Shown here in pieces: positions 16,206 through 25,332 of a stretch of DNA of 64,000 bases. The notes beneath the pieces are model-generated. The model ran no database searches, was not told the DNA's origin, and worked only from the letters and a program-made list of their open reading frames with translations. Where the stretch lies: NCBI GenBank assembly GCA_019454165.1, contig CP075367.1:1466805-1530804 (forward strand), written 5' to 3'. The stretch is from Anaerolineales bacterium (GTDB lineage: Bacteria > Chloroflexota > Anaerolineae > Anaerolineales > UBA11579). Both the position numbers and the translations under genes were made by a program. Within the stretch, counting starts at the first letter, position 1. Each line of letters starts with the position of its first letter.

Positions 16206-16488
16206 TCGTTTCCCAATCTTCAGCTAGGTCTTGCCACTTTGGGTTGAGTCCTTTGATGAGATTAACCTTCTTCGCTCTACGGAAAGATTTTAATTGCTTT
16301 TCGCGAGCTATTGCCTCAAGAGCTGTAGGGAACTCTTCGTAGTATACGAGTTGTGTGATGCTGTATTTCTTGGTGAATCCTTCGATCTGCTTGGCTTTAT
16401 GCTGCATCACACGCCCTTCAAGGTTACTCGTCACACCTGTGTAAATGGTTCGTGTACGGTTGGACATGATGTAGACGTAGTAGGGCAT
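16195..16488 (-). CDS. GIY-YIG domain protein (97 aa)
   Basis: A single-domain GIY-YIG nuclease-fold protein: YYVYIMSNRTRTIYTGVTSNLEGRVMQHK holds the GIY (VYI) and YIG (YTG) strands and a conserved Arg, with a Glu in AIAREKQLKSFRR. Small proteins of this type (UPF0213-like) are common and often multi-copy. The gene is clearly richer in A+T than its neighbours, overlaps the E1 start, and is bordered on its upstream side by palindromic repeats, all of which suggest mobility. Enzymatic activity is not certain. Confidence 0.88.
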   Translation of the reverse strand: MPYYVYIMSNRTRTIYTGVTSNLEGRVMQHKAKQIEGFTKKYSITQLVYYEEFPTALEAIAREKQLKSFRRAKKVNLIKGLNPKWQDLAEDWETNAP

Positions 16489-16493
16489 GCTTA

Positions 16494-16633
16494 GTCATTC
16501 CGAGGCGGCATCCTTAAGTCTATGTGGGCCTCTATATGCAAAGCCGAGGAATCCTTTAGGCCATTAGGAGTCAAGCTGGTTCTTGTAGTGCCCTAAAGGA
16601 TTCCTCCTCGGGCTTCGCCCTCGTCGGAATGAC
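16494..16633. repeat. Palindromic dispersed-repeat element
   Basis: Outer arms GTCATTCCGA (16494-16503) and TCGGAATGAC (16624-16633) are perfect inverted repeats; an inner pair GAGGAATCCTTTAGG (16546-16560) / CCTAAAGGATTCCTC (16592-16606) is a perfect 15-bp dyad. The whole 140-bp unit can fold into one long hairpin. It fills the gap between the GIY-YIG gene and scpA and has no coding capacity. Confidence 0.8.
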
Positions 16634-16650
16634 GAGGTGCTTGAAACTGG

Positions 16651-16702
16651 CGTCATCCCGAAACGGCACTCGTAAACCTTGCTGCGCTCCTCGGAATGAC
16701 GG
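16651..16702. repeat. Second, shorter GGAATGAC-type palindrome
   Basis: CGTCATCCCGA at the left and TCGGAATGACGG at the right form imperfect inverted arms of the same family as the element just before it. It ends at the scpA stop region. Confidence 0.65.
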
Positions 16703-16704
16703 TG

Positions 16705-17484
16705 CTACTCGGTGAACTCCAGTTCAAACTCCAGAGACTCGTTCCAATTGTCGTCACGACGCAGCTCGATCTCCTCAAACAGATCCTCCTGCTTGGCGGC
16801 GATGCGGTAACGGCGTACCAGTTCGAGCATGGCCAGGAAGGTGACGACTACATGTAGGCGGTCAGGGGTCTTGGCGACCAGCTCGCGGAAGGTGGTCATG
16901 GTCTTGTTGCGCAATACATCGGCGATGGCTTTGATCTTCTCGCGGATGGTGACGCGCGGGGCGGCCACAACGGTGCGCAGCGGCGCACGCGCATCTGCCT
17001 TGGCGTAGACCTTCATGGCGGCGCGGTACACGTCTTCAGCGGTCATGCCGCTCAGGTCCAGGCGGCCTTCCACTTTGGGCGGCGGAGCCATGCGCAGGTA
17101 ACTGCGCAGTGCGCCATCCTGGCGCAGGGTCAGCATGCTGGCCAGCTCCTTGAAGCGCTTGTAGAGCAGCAGTTGCTGAACCAGCGCTTCGCCCGGGTCT
17201 TCCTCGTCTGGCTGGCGCACGACGGGGCGCGGTAGCAACGCCTCGGACTTGATCTGCATCAGGCGGGCGGCGACTACCAGGAACTCTGACACGCGTTCGG
17301 CCTTGAGCTCTTGCAGGGTGCGCATGTAGGCCAGGAACTGGTCGGTGACCTGGGCGAGGGCGAGCTTGGTGATGTCGAGCTCGGCGCGCTCGATCAGCTG
17401 GAGCAGCAAGTCCAGCGGGCCCTGGTATACCGGCGTGTCTACGGTGTAGGGTTGGGGGGCGTCTCGGTGTAGAAGGGAAACCAC
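16705..17484 (-). CDS. scpA: Segregation and condensation protein A
   Basis: ScpA is the kleisin that bridges SMC heads. N-terminal motif PVYQGPLDLLLQLIERAELDITKLALAQVTDQFLAYM, AERVSEFLVVAARLMQIKSEALLP and a C-terminal winged-helix region (FRELVAKTPDRLHVVVTFLAMLELVRRY) are family hallmarks. Start placed at GTG 17484 (259 aa), six bases after a perfect TATAAT; an upstream ATG at 17553 would read through the promoter and into the divergent thioredoxin gene. ScpB, often next to scpA, is not seen. Confidence 0.92.
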   Translation of the reverse strand: MVSLLHRDAPQPYTVDTPVYQGPLDLLLQLIERAELDITKLALAQVTDQFLAYMRTLQELKAERVSEFLVVAARLMQIKSEALLPRPVVRQPDEEDPGEALVQQLLLYKRFKELASMLTLRQDGALRSYLRMAPPPKVEGRLDLSGMTAEDVYRAAMKVYAKADARAPLRTVVAAPRVTIREKIKAIADVLRNKTMTTFRELVAKTPDRLHVVVTFLAMLELVRRYRIAAKQEDLFEEIELRRDDNWNESLEFELEFTE

Positions 17485-17490
17485 GCGGGC

Positions 17491-17496
17491 ATTATA
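17491..17496 (-). promoter_or_regulatory. -10 box of scpA, leaderless type
   Basis: The minus strand reads TATAAT, six bases, then GTG at 17484. No Shine-Dalgarno can fit in the transcript, so scpA mRNA is probably leaderless with GTG as first codon. Confidence 0.6.
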
Positions 17497-17564
17497 CTCC
17501 TCAGGGTAAGATAGCCTTGCGCTATGAAGTCTGAAACATATAGCAATCAACAATGGAGCCTGAC

Positions 17565-17924
17565 ATGATCAACGAACCCATTCACGTAACTGACGAAGCC
17601 TTTGAGAAGGCCGTCTTGCAATCTGAAACCCCGGTAGTGGTAGATTTTTGGGCGCCGTGGTGCGGGCCGTGCCGCGCAGTGGCCCCGATCCTGGACAAGT
17701 TTGCCGGCGAATATGCTGGCAAAGTGGTGATCGCCAAGGTGAATACTGACGAGAACCCGCAGTGGGCTGGCCAGTTTGATGTGCGCGGCATCCCCACCAT
17801 GCTGTTCGTCGCCAATGGCAAGCTGGTGCACCGCCAGGTGGGCGCGCTGCCTGAGCCGATGCTGCGCGAGCTGTTCGACCAGTTTGTGGATGTGGCCGCC
17901 AAGCCGGCCGCGGACGCAAACTAA
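17565..17924 (+). CDS. trxA: Thioredoxin
   Basis: Thiol-disulfide oxidoreductase with the WCGPC active site in VVVDFWAPWCGPCRAVAPILDKFA, the cis-Pro loop RGIPTMLF and a C-terminal VGALPE. 119 aa. ATG at 17565 is preferred because GGAG lies six bases before it; an ATG at 17553 lacks a site. No signal peptide, so cytoplasmic. Divergent from scpA, with its own terminator. Confidence 0.93.
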   Translation: MINEPIHVTDEAFEKAVLQSETPVVVDFWAPWCGPCRAVAPILDKFAGEYAGKVVIAKVNTDENPQWAGQFDVRGIPTMLFVANGKLVHRQVGALPEPMLRELFDQFVDVAAKPAADAN

Positions 17925-17940
17925 GCGCTGAATGTAAACA

Positions 17941-17970
17941 AAAAAGACCGAGCGAAAGCTCGGTCTTTTT
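17941..17970 (+). terminator. Intrinsic terminator of trxA
   Basis: AAAAAGACCGAGC / GCTCGGTCTTTTT, a 13-bp stem with a GAAA tetraloop and a T-rich tail, 17 bases past the thioredoxin stop. Confidence 0.93.
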
Positions 17971-17980
17971 GTTTAAGCCT

Positions 17981-17986
17981 TACAAT
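17981..17986 (+). promoter_or_regulatory. -10 box of the prepilin peptidase gene, leaderless type
   Basis: TACAAT is followed by seven bases and the GTG start at 17994. No ribosome site lies between. Confidence 0.5.
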
Positions 17987-17993
17987 CTGGCTT

Positions 17994-18710
17994 GTGATCC
18001 TTACCGGAGCCATCGTTGGCCTGCTGTCTGGCCTCCTCATCAATTACCTGGCGGATGTACTGCCTGCTGAACGCAGGCTGGTGCGCCCGGCTTGGTCGCC
18101 GCTGACGGCGCAAGCCGTTGGAGAATATATCCACGCGCCGCGCAAATTTGTTGTGCATGTGGTCGTGCTGCTGGTGAGCATTTATGTGTTTCAAGATCCC
18201 CCAGCAGACTTCTCTCCTTATCTGCTGATCTTTGTCTTGGGTTATTTTGCACTCGTCACGGTGATCGATATTGAGCACCGCCTGGTGTTGCATATCGTCA
18301 GCATCGCCGGGGCGTTGGCCCTGGGTGCGATCGGCATCCAGCGGCATGAGCTTGTCCCGACGCTGCTGGGTGGGGCGGCTGGCTTTCTGTTGATGCTGGG
18401 CATGTACTTCTCCGGCGAGCTGATCGGGCGGTTATTGGCCCGACTGCGCAAGCAGAGCTGGGAGGAGACCGCGCTGGGCTTTGGCGACGTCAACCTGGCG
18501 GGCGTGATCGGCCTGCTGATGGGCTGGCCGGCCGTCATGCCGGCATTGTTCGCCGGCGTGCTGCTGGCGGGCGTGTATAGCTTGATCCTTGTGTTCGTCA
18601 GCCTGGTGCGTGGGCGCTATTCGATGTTCGCGTCCATCCCGTATGCGCCTTTTTTGTGCGCTGGGGCTGTACTGGTAATGCTGTTGGGTGTGTATAACGT
18701 ATCTTTATGA
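17994..18710 (+). CDS. A24-family prepilin peptidase-like membrane protein
   Basis: Aspartic peptidases of this family cleave type IV prepilin-like leaders at the membrane. The 238-aa chain is mostly hydrophobic, with about six to seven membrane segments, and shows both catalytic aspartates: one in VTVIDIEHRLV (about residue 92) and one in the GxGD motif GFGDVNLAGVIGLLMGWP (about 163). The extra N-terminal zinc/methylase region of full PilD is absent. No pilin genes are near. GTG start right after a -10 box. Confidence 0.85.
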   Translation: MILTGAIVGLLSGLLINYLADVLPAERRLVRPAWSPLTAQAVGEYIHAPRKFVVHVVVLLVSIYVFQDPPADFSPYLLIFVLGYFALVTVIDIEHRLVLHIVSIAGALALGAIGIQRHELVPTLLGGAAGFLLMLGMYFSGELIGRLLARLRKQSWEETALGFGDVNLAGVIGLLMGWPAVMPALFAGVLLAGVYSLILVFVSLVRGRYSMFASIPYAPFLCAGAVLVMLLGVYNVSL

Positions 18711-18729
18711 TCTGTATGCGAGGTGAGCG

Positions 18730-20199
18730 ATGAGTGACGAAAAAGACACGAAGGCTGAAGCCAAGAACGAGCCCAAGCCCGCTGAGGAACAGCGGGTAGA
18801 GACCCAGCATAGTGTCACGATCGGCGGCAAGCAGGTCAAGTACACCGCCATTGCCGGCACGCTGGTCCTCAAGGAAGAGGATGACGAGAAGGGCGAGCAC
18901 AAGCCCAAAGCCTCTGTGTATTACACCGCTTACCTGGCTGAGCAGCCAATGGGCGCTAAGCCGCGGCCGCTGACCTTCTCCTTCAACGGCGGGCCGGGCT
19001 CCTCCTCCGTGTGGCTGCATCTTGGTGTGCTCGGCCCGCGCCGTGTGGATATGCCGCTGGATGATTCGATGCCGCGCCCGCCGTTCGACCTGGTGGACAA
19101 CGAGTACAGCATCCTGGCGGAGACTGACCTGGTGTTCATTGACCCGGTGACCACCGGCTACAGCCGCCCGGTGCCCGGCGAGGCCGCTAAGCAGTTCCAC
19201 GGTTTCCAGAAGGATCTGGAGATGGTGGGCGAGTTCATTCGCCTGTTCACTACGCGCCACCAGCGCTGGAGTTCGCCCAAGTTCCTGATCGGCGAGAGCT
19301 ATGGCACCACGCGGGCGGCTGCGCTCTCCGGCCATTTGCAAGACCGGCACGGTATGGCGCTCAACGGCATCATGCTTATCTCGTCTGTACTGGAGTTTTC
19401 GACGCTGCTGTTCAACGCGGGCAATGACCTGCCGTATGTTTTGTTCCTGCCCACCTATGCGGCCACGGCCTGGTATCACAAGCAGCTGGGCGCGGATCTG
19501 CAGAAGGACCTGAGCAAGACGCTGGCGGAGGTGCGCAGCTTTGCCTCCGGCGAGTACGCCGCGGCTCTGTTCCAGGGTGATAGCCTGCCAGCCGAACAGC
19601 GTCAGCAGATCGCCGCCAAGCTGGCGGCCTACACCGGCCTCTCGCCGGAGTATGTGGAGCGCAGCAATCTGCGTATTGAGATCCATCGCTTCACGAAGGA
19701 GTTGCTGCGCAAGGAACGCAAGACCGTGGGCCGGCTGGACTCGCGCTATGTGGCGTCTGACCGGGATGCGGCTGGCGAGAACTATGAGTTCGATCCCAGC
19801 TATGCAGCCATCCAGGCGGCCTTCACCGCCGCGCTGAACCAGTACGTGCGCGCCGAGCTGGAATTCGAGAGCGACCTGCCGTACGAGATCCTGACCGGCC
19901 GCGTCCACCCCTGGAGCTACAAAGAGAACGAGAACCAGTATCTAAATGTCGCCGAAACTTTGCGCCAGGCGATGGTAATTAACCCCGCCCTGAAAGTGTT
20001 CGTTGCCAATGGCTACTACGATCTGGCGACGCCGTTCTACGCCACGGAATACACCTTCAACCATTTGCAACTGGCGCCGGAGTTGCGCGGCAATATCTCA
20101 ATGGAATACTACGAGGCGGGGCACATGATGTACATCCATGAAGCCTCGCTCAAGGCCCAGTACAAGCACTTGGTGGAGTTTATTCAGCGGTCGTTGTAG
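18730..20199 (+). CDS. Serine carboxypeptidase, peptidase family S10
   Basis: Alpha/beta-hydrolase exopeptidase. Motifs: SFNGGPGSSSVWLHLGVLGPRR (oxyanion region), DPVTTGYSRP, the nucleophile GESYGTTRAAAL (about residue 195), a late Asp in NGYYDLATPF and His in EAGHMMYIH. 489 aa, usual length. The N-terminal 35 residues are Lys/Glu-rich (DEKDTKAEAKNEPKPAEEQR) with no signal peptide, so the protein seems cytoplasmic, which is unusual for S10. GAGGTG precedes the ATG. Its end overlaps the convergent P-loop gene by 20 bases. Confidence 0.9.
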   Translation: MSDEKDTKAEAKNEPKPAEEQRVETQHSVTIGGKQVKYTAIAGTLVLKEEDDEKGEHKPKASVYYTAYLAEQPMGAKPRPLTFSFNGGPGSSSVWLHLGVLGPRRVDMPLDDSMPRPPFDLVDNEYSILAETDLVFIDPVTTGYSRPVPGEAAKQFHGFQKDLEMVGEFIRLFTTRHQRWSSPKFLIGESYGTTRAAALSGHLQDRHGMALNGIMLISSVLEFSTLLFNAGNDLPYVLFLPTYAATAWYHKQLGADLQKDLSKTLAEVRSFASGEYAAALFQGDSLPAEQRQQIAAKLAAYTGLSPEYVERSNLRIEIHRFTKELLRKERKTVGRLDSRYVASDRDAAGENYEFDPSYAAIQAAFTAALNQYVRAELEFESDLPYEILTGRVHPWSYKENENQYLNVAETLRQAMVINPALKVFVANGYYDLATPFYATEYTFNHLQLAPELRGNISMEYYEAGHMMYIHEASLKAQYKHLVEFIQRSL

Positions 20200-20539
20200 C
20201 CAGAAAGTCCAACACGCGCTGCAGCACTTCTTCTTGCGGCAGTTCATCGGTGCTGATCTCAAAGTCGGCATGCTGGCGGGCGTGGGCCAGCCGCGTCTGT
20301 TGCTCAGCATAGTCGCGCTCAAGCCATTGCAGGCCGCGGGCGACGGTGTTGGGATATTCAGTATGGAGATAAAGCAAGATGTCTGGGGGATCGATCAACT
20401 GCCACATGCGTGGCGCAAACGAATGTTCCTGGGCGATCTGGTTGGCGGGGTATCCCGCTTCGTGCAAGCCGCGCACCAGGGTGGATTTGCCCGATTTGCA
20501 TGGGCCGACCACTCCAACGCGCGGCTTGGTACTACTCAT
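20180..20539 (-). CDS. Small P-loop NTPase
   Basis: A 119-aa protein beginning RVGVVGPCKSGKSTLVRGL, a Walker A loop (about residues 11-19). The following part (IAQEHSFAPRMWQLIDPPDILLYLHTEYP) ends in a hydrophobic strand like Walker B, but there is no clear GTPase NKxD motif. It resembles short EutP-like or kinase-like P-loop proteins; no firm family. Lies 10 bases after the PP2C gene, whose stop overlaps its -10 box. Confidence 0.7.
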   Translation of the reverse strand: MSSTKPRVGVVGPCKSGKSTLVRGLHEAGYPANQIAQEHSFAPRMWQLIDPPDILLYLHTEYPNTVARGLQWLERDYAEQQTRLAHARQHADFEISTDELPQEEVLQRVLDFLATTTAE

Positions 20540-20545
20540 GAGCGT

Positions 20546-20551
20546 ATTCTA
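20546..20551 (-). promoter_or_regulatory. -10 box of the P-loop gene, leaderless type
   Basis: The minus strand reads TAGAAT, six bases, then ATG at 20539. The hexamer overlaps the stop codon of the PP2C gene. Confidence 0.45.
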
Positions 20552-21259
20552 TCTTGACCCTAGCGGCAGGTGGACTGACATACGCCGCACCTGGTCGCCG
20601 GGGGTATCTTCGCGCACGCCTACGACCAGGATGCTGATGTCGTCGCCGGGGCGGTTGCTCTCCAGCGTCAAGGCTTCGGCCATCAGGCCGTCGGCCACGG
20701 CTTGCGGTGTGGCGCCGGCGTCCACCAGGCGGCTGAACGCGGCGGGAATGTCCATGGGCTGGCTGCTGCGCTCGCCGGCGAAGGGCAGGCCGTCGGTGAA
20801 GACCGCGATGGTGAGACCGGGCTGCAGCTCCAGCTGGGTCAGCACCGGGCGGGTCTCGCGGCGCAGGCCCACCGCGTCGCTGCGCTCGTCGAGCGTGCGC
20901 ACGGTCTTGTCCTGGTAGACCAGCACCGGCAGCGGGTTGTTGCGCGTGATGAGCAGGCAGCGATTCTCCAGCTCGATCGAGACGATGTTAAGGGTGGACT
21001 GCACCTGGCCGTTGCGATGGGTGTAGAGATAATCCGACGCGGCCCGGGCCGCGGCGCCATCTCGCACGCCTTCGGCCAAAAGTGAGACGACCTTGCGCAC
21101 CACCATGGTGGAGATGAATTTGGCGCTCTTGCCGGAGCGCTGGCCGTCGGCCAGCACGACCGACATGCCGCCGCTGGGCCGCTCCACGACTTCGAGCGTA
21201 TCGCCGCTCTCTGACATGGCGTATTTGTTGATCTTGGCTACGCCGATCTGAATTTCCAT
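20549..21259 (-). CDS. SpoIIE-type PP2C serine phosphatase
   Basis: 236-aa phosphatase domain with metal-binding motifs: SVVLADGQRSGKSAK (the DG pair), TIAVFTDGLPFAG and a C-terminal RPGDDISILVVGV. The pattern fits the SpoIIE/RsbU branch, which acts on anti-sigma antagonists or other Ser/Thr phosphoproteins. No sensor domain is attached and no RsbW- or STAS-type gene is near, so the target is unknown. Cytoplasmic. Confidence 0.85.
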   Translation of the reverse strand: MEIQIGVAKINKYAMSESGDTLEVVERPSGGMSVVLADGQRSGKSAKFISTMVVRKVVSLLAEGVRDGAAARAASDYLYTHRNGQVQSTLNIVSIELENRCLLITRNNPLPVLVYQDKTVRTLDERSDAVGLRRETRPVLTQLELQPGLTIAVFTDGLPFAGERSSQPMDIPAAFSRLVDAGATPQAVADGLMAEALTLESNRPGDDISILVVGVREDTPGDQVRRMSVHLPLGSR

Positions 21260-21267
21260 CGGGATGG

Positions 21268-21273
21268 ATTGTA
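21268..21273 (-). promoter_or_regulatory. -10 box of the PP2C gene, leaderless type
   Basis: The minus strand reads TACAAT, eight bases, then ATG at 21259, with no ribosome site between. Confidence 0.5.
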
Positions 21274-21296
21274 AAAGAAAATCGGGCGGCCGGCCC

Positions 21297-21962
21297 TTAG
21301 CTCAGCTGACGAAGGGCGGAGAGCAAATCCCGAGGGACCGCGTGGCGAGCTTGCGGATTGAGCCAGATGACGGAGTCGTCTGGGCGATGTAGCAGGATGC
21401 CGCTGAGGCGCGGGTAGCGCTTGTTGAACTCGGCGGCGTCGGCAAAGCTGCGCTTGCTGAAGTAGGCGTCATCTTTGCGGCTGGCGGCAGCATGCAGCTC
21501 GGCCGTGGCCGCCAGCAGGTGGGCTTCGGTGTAGTTTGTGTCGGCTGCCAACCAGAGCAGATTGATGATGCCGGCTGGCAACTGGCCGATCTTTTCGCAG
21601 ATGATGGCAGGCAAGCGAGCCGGGTCGTCTGGCAGCCGGCGCACCTCTACGTTGAACGTAGTGTGCCCCTTGAAATGCACCGTGAAGTCAGGCCCGCGCT
21701 GCCTGGCCGCGGCGTAATGCTCGTACTCCACATCGAAGCGCTGTTCGCGTACTAGGAACGCCGCGGCGCTCAGCTCTGCATGTAGGTCGTCCAATGCGCC
21801 GGCGTGGCGGGCATTGTTGAATTTGGCGCGAATTTTGTTGCGGTACTCATGCGCAAAGGCGCGGAAGCGCCGAGAATTGCGCAGCCAGCCTTCAAATTCG
21901 GTGTAGAAGGCTGGCTGCTTGCTGCCAAAGATCGCCTCCAGCAGTTCGCTTGTTGCGCTCAT
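21297..21962 (-). CDS. Hypothetical protein with PD-(D/E)XK nuclease-like motif
   Basis: A 221-aa protein starting MSATSELLEAIFG at 21962, where ATG overlaps the methyltransferase stop (ATGA). The middle reads RGPDFTVHFKGHTTFNVEVRRL (PD ... ExR), which resembles the PD-(D/E)XK endonuclease core with Arg in place of Lys. Many paired aromatic and charged residues precede it (FDVEYEHYAAARQ). No partner restriction or methylase gene of a classical system is present, although a methyltransferase is adjacent. The fold is an inference; function unknown. Confidence 0.65.
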   Translation of the reverse strand: MSATSELLEAIFGSKQPAFYTEFEGWLRNSRRFRAFAHEYRNKIRAKFNNARHAGALDDLHAELSAAAFLVREQRFDVEYEHYAAARQRGPDFTVHFKGHTTFNVEVRRLPDDPARLPAIICEKIGQLPAGIINLLWLAADTNYTEAHLLAATAELHAAASRKDDAYFSKRSFADAAEFNKRYPRLSGILLHRPDDSVIWLNPQARHAVPRDLLSALRQLS

Positions 21963-22585
21963 TGCGGGCGGCACACCAGCAGCATGACCTCGGAGCCTGG
22001 CAGCGCCACGCGCTTCTCCTCCACGGCGAAGCCCGCCTGACGGATGAGGGCACTGAAGCGCCCATCCCATTCTCCGGCTTGGCTGGTGATGCGGAATAGG
22101 GCAGCCGCCAGCCGCTCCAGCAGGTTGCGGCCGGTAATCCAGGCGACCGGCAGCAGCACCAGGCTGCCGGTCGCCGCCAGCGCACGGCGGGCTTCGGCGA
22201 GCGTACTGGCCTGCACGATGTATTCGGTGGGGAAGGTGGCGACGATGTGCTGGAAGGCGCCGCTGCGGAACGGGAGCCTACGCCCGTCTGCGCGCACCAG
22301 CAGCGGAATACGTTTAGCGGCGGCCAGGCGGCGCGCAGCGAGGCGGCCCATTTGGGCGCTGAGGTCGATGCCAACAGGCTCTAATCCCTGATTGCGCATA
22401 GCCACTTGGAGATGACCGGGGCCGTGACCAAGTTCCAGAACGCGGCCGCGTGCGCTCAACTCCGGCAGGATGCTGTTCACCCAGCTGCGCCAGCGGCCCA
22501 GCGAGACCAGCCAGGCGACGGCGTCATAGCTCCACGCCAGTGGCTGGTAGAGCAGGTAGAAGAACACGCGCAGCAGCAATTGCAT
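21959..22585 (-). CDS. Class I SAM-dependent methyltransferase
   Basis: 208 aa. Motif I VLELGHGPGHLQVAM (about residue 49), acidic residue after the second strand in PVGIDLSAQM, and DGRRLPFRSGAFQHIVATFP as the post-I/motif IV region. An amphipathic, hydrophobic N-terminus (LLLRVFFYLLYQPLAWSYDAVAWLVSL) could lie on the membrane. The substrate is unknown; the fold matches UbiE-like small-molecule methylases. Starts two bases after mgtE stop. Confidence 0.85.
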   Translation of the reverse strand: MQLLLRVFFYLLYQPLAWSYDAVAWLVSLGRWRSWVNSILPELSARGRVLELGHGPGHLQVAMRNQGLEPVGIDLSAQMGRLAARRLAAAKRIPLLVRADGRRLPFRSGAFQHIVATFPTEYIVQASTLAEARRALAATGSLVLLPVAWITGRNLLERLAAALFRITSQAGEWDGRFSALIRQAGFAVEEKRVALPGSEVMLLVCRPQ

Positions 22586-22587
22586 TG

Positions 22588-23955
22588 CTACAACTGCGGC
22601 AAGATCCAGGCGGCCAGCGTGAAGTAAATGATCAGGCCAGTCGCGTCGATCAGGGTGGACATGAACGGGCCGGAGATAATGGTGGGGTCAATGCCCATCT
22701 TATCCGCCAGCATGGGCACCATGGCGGCGACGGAGTTGGCCCAGATGCAGATGATGGCGATGGTGAGCGCGACCGTGATAGCCAAGTGCCAGTCGACCCC
22801 CCATAGTAGAGCACGCGCATAGCCGACGACACCCAACAGGACGCCGAGGGCGATGCCAGTGCGGAACTCTTTCCACAGCACCCACCAGAGTTCGCTGCGC
22901 TTGACTTCGCCCAGCGCCATGCCGCGAATGACCGTGGCCACGGTTTGTGAGCCGGCGTTGCCGCCCGTGCCGATCAGCAGGGGCACAAAGAAGGCCAGCG
23001 AGACGACAGTCTTGATCTCTTCATCGTAATGACGCATCACCGTGCCGGTGAGTGTTTCGGCGATGAAAAGAGTCAGCAGCCAGGTGAAGCGCGAGCGCAC
23101 GACCTGCGAGATCTTTTGCGACCAATAGGGGATATCCAGCAGCGGGCCAGGCTCTACACCACCCAGTTGCAGAATGTCTTCACCGGCTTCTTCTTTCAGG
23201 ACATCGATCACGTCATCTAGGGTCACTACGCCCAGCATCTGGCCGTTGTCATTCACCACTGGGATGGCGGAGAGATTGTTGTTGCTCATGGTGCGGGCTA
23301 CATCTTCCTGGTCAGTGCCGGCGCTGACGAAGATCACTTCTGGGTCCATGAGGTCTTCGACGAGCTTGGTGGGCGGGGCCACGACCAGCTCACGCATGCC
23401 GACCACGCCAGATAGACGGCGTTCACGATCGATCACGAAGACGTAGTACGGCACTTCATGGTCTGGGTGGATCTGGCGTAGGAAATCGATGGCCTGCGCA
23501 GCCGTGGTGTGGCGGCGCATGGCGATGTATTCGGTGGTCATGCGGCCACCGGCTGTCTCATCCGGATAGCCCAGCAGGGGGATGACATCTTCGGGGTCTT
23601 CCATCTGCTGCAGAGCTTCGCTGGCTTGCTCAGGCGGCAGATCGCCCAGGATGTCAGCCACCTGGTCAGGCTGCATTTCATCCAGGATCTCGGAGAGGGT
23701 CTCGGTCGACAAATGCTCGGCCGCATCGACCGCCTGGGCGTCGCTCAGGCGGTTAAACAGCTCAGCCACCTCTTCAGGCGGCAGCATGCGCACAAAATTC
23801 TCCTGATGCTCTTCGGACAGCTGGTTGTAGACCTCGATCTGGTCGCCGAGGTTGAGGCCTTTAAACACTTCGAGCGCCTCAGTTATTTTCTCTTCTCGTA
23901 ATAGCTCCTGGATGCGCTCCAGTTCGAGTTCGAAATCAGGCACTCGGTCGTTCAT
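22588..23955 (-). CDS. mgtE: Magnesium transporter MgtE
   Basis: Mg2+ channel of the inner membrane. The 455-aa chain has the helical N domain (about 1-130, repeats such as LFNRLSDAQAVDAAEHL), two CBS domains (about 135-260) that sense cytosolic Mg2+, and five membrane helices (about 285-455) with FFVPLLIGTGGNAGSQ, the pore signature. Full family length. Likely first gene of a run with the methyltransferase and the 21297 gene. Confidence 0.95.
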   Translation of the reverse strand: MNDRVPDFELELERIQELLREEKITEALEVFKGLNLGDQIEVYNQLSEEHQENFVRMLPPEEVAELFNRLSDAQAVDAAEHLSTETLSEILDEMQPDQVADILGDLPPEQASEALQQMEDPEDVIPLLGYPDETAGGRMTTEYIAMRRHTTAAQAIDFLRQIHPDHEVPYYVFVIDRERRLSGVVGMRELVVAPPTKLVEDLMDPEVIFVSAGTDQEDVARTMSNNNLSAIPVVNDNGQMLGVVTLDDVIDVLKEEAGEDILQLGGVEPGPLLDIPYWSQKISQVVRSRFTWLLTLFIAETLTGTVMRHYDEEIKTVVSLAFFVPLLIGTGGNAGSQTVATVIRGMALGEVKRSELWWVLWKEFRTGIALGVLLGVVGYARALLWGVDWHLAITVALTIAIICIWANSVAAMVPMLADKMGIDPTIISGPFMSTLIDATGLIIYFTLAAWILPQL

Positions 23956-23979
23956 AGAAACCTCGATAGCAGAATGGAT

Positions 23980-24210
23980 TTAATGCCCCAAGACTTGCAC
24001 CTCAATTCCCTGCGATCTCAACCAATCGATCGAAGATTCGATGATGGCTGAGCTGCCCACCAGCTGGACTTCAAGCCAGCCTTCGGCGGGGTTTACCTGG
24101 GCCTGCAGAATGTTGACGGTCAGCCCAACAAAATTGCGAATCAACTGATTCACAACTGGAGTATTGACCGCGGCAGGCGGGTAGATAAGGCGCACGACTT
24201 GTTCAGTCAT
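23980..24210 (-). CDS. NIL domain protein (76 aa)
   Basis: A stand-alone NIL domain: VVRLIYPPAAVNTPVVNQLIRNFVGLTVNILQAQVN, ending SSIDWLRSQGIEVQVLGH. This ACT-like fold is best known as the regulatory C-terminus of methionine ABC ATPases and in some ferredoxins. Free-standing copies are found in several phyla. No methionine genes are near. A TACAAT box lies 11 bases before the ATG. Confidence 0.8.
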   Translation of the reverse strand: MTEQVVRLIYPPAAVNTPVVNQLIRNFVGLTVNILQAQVNPAEGWLEVQLVGSSAIIESSIDWLRSQGIEVQVLGH

Positions 24211-24231
24211 TAGTGACGCCGATTGTACACC

Positions 24232-25314
<1,083 letters not shown>

Positions 25315-25332
25315 GTCTCTAGGGTACTTCGT

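Noticed and set aside
14250..16247. A 665-codon plus-strand open frame
   Set aside because: Antisense shadow of the E1 gene; no recognisable domain and no ribosome site.
17485..17553. Longer scpA starting at ATG 17553
   Set aside because: This would include the TATAAT box and overlap the divergent thioredoxin promoter; the residues before 17484 do not resemble ScpA.
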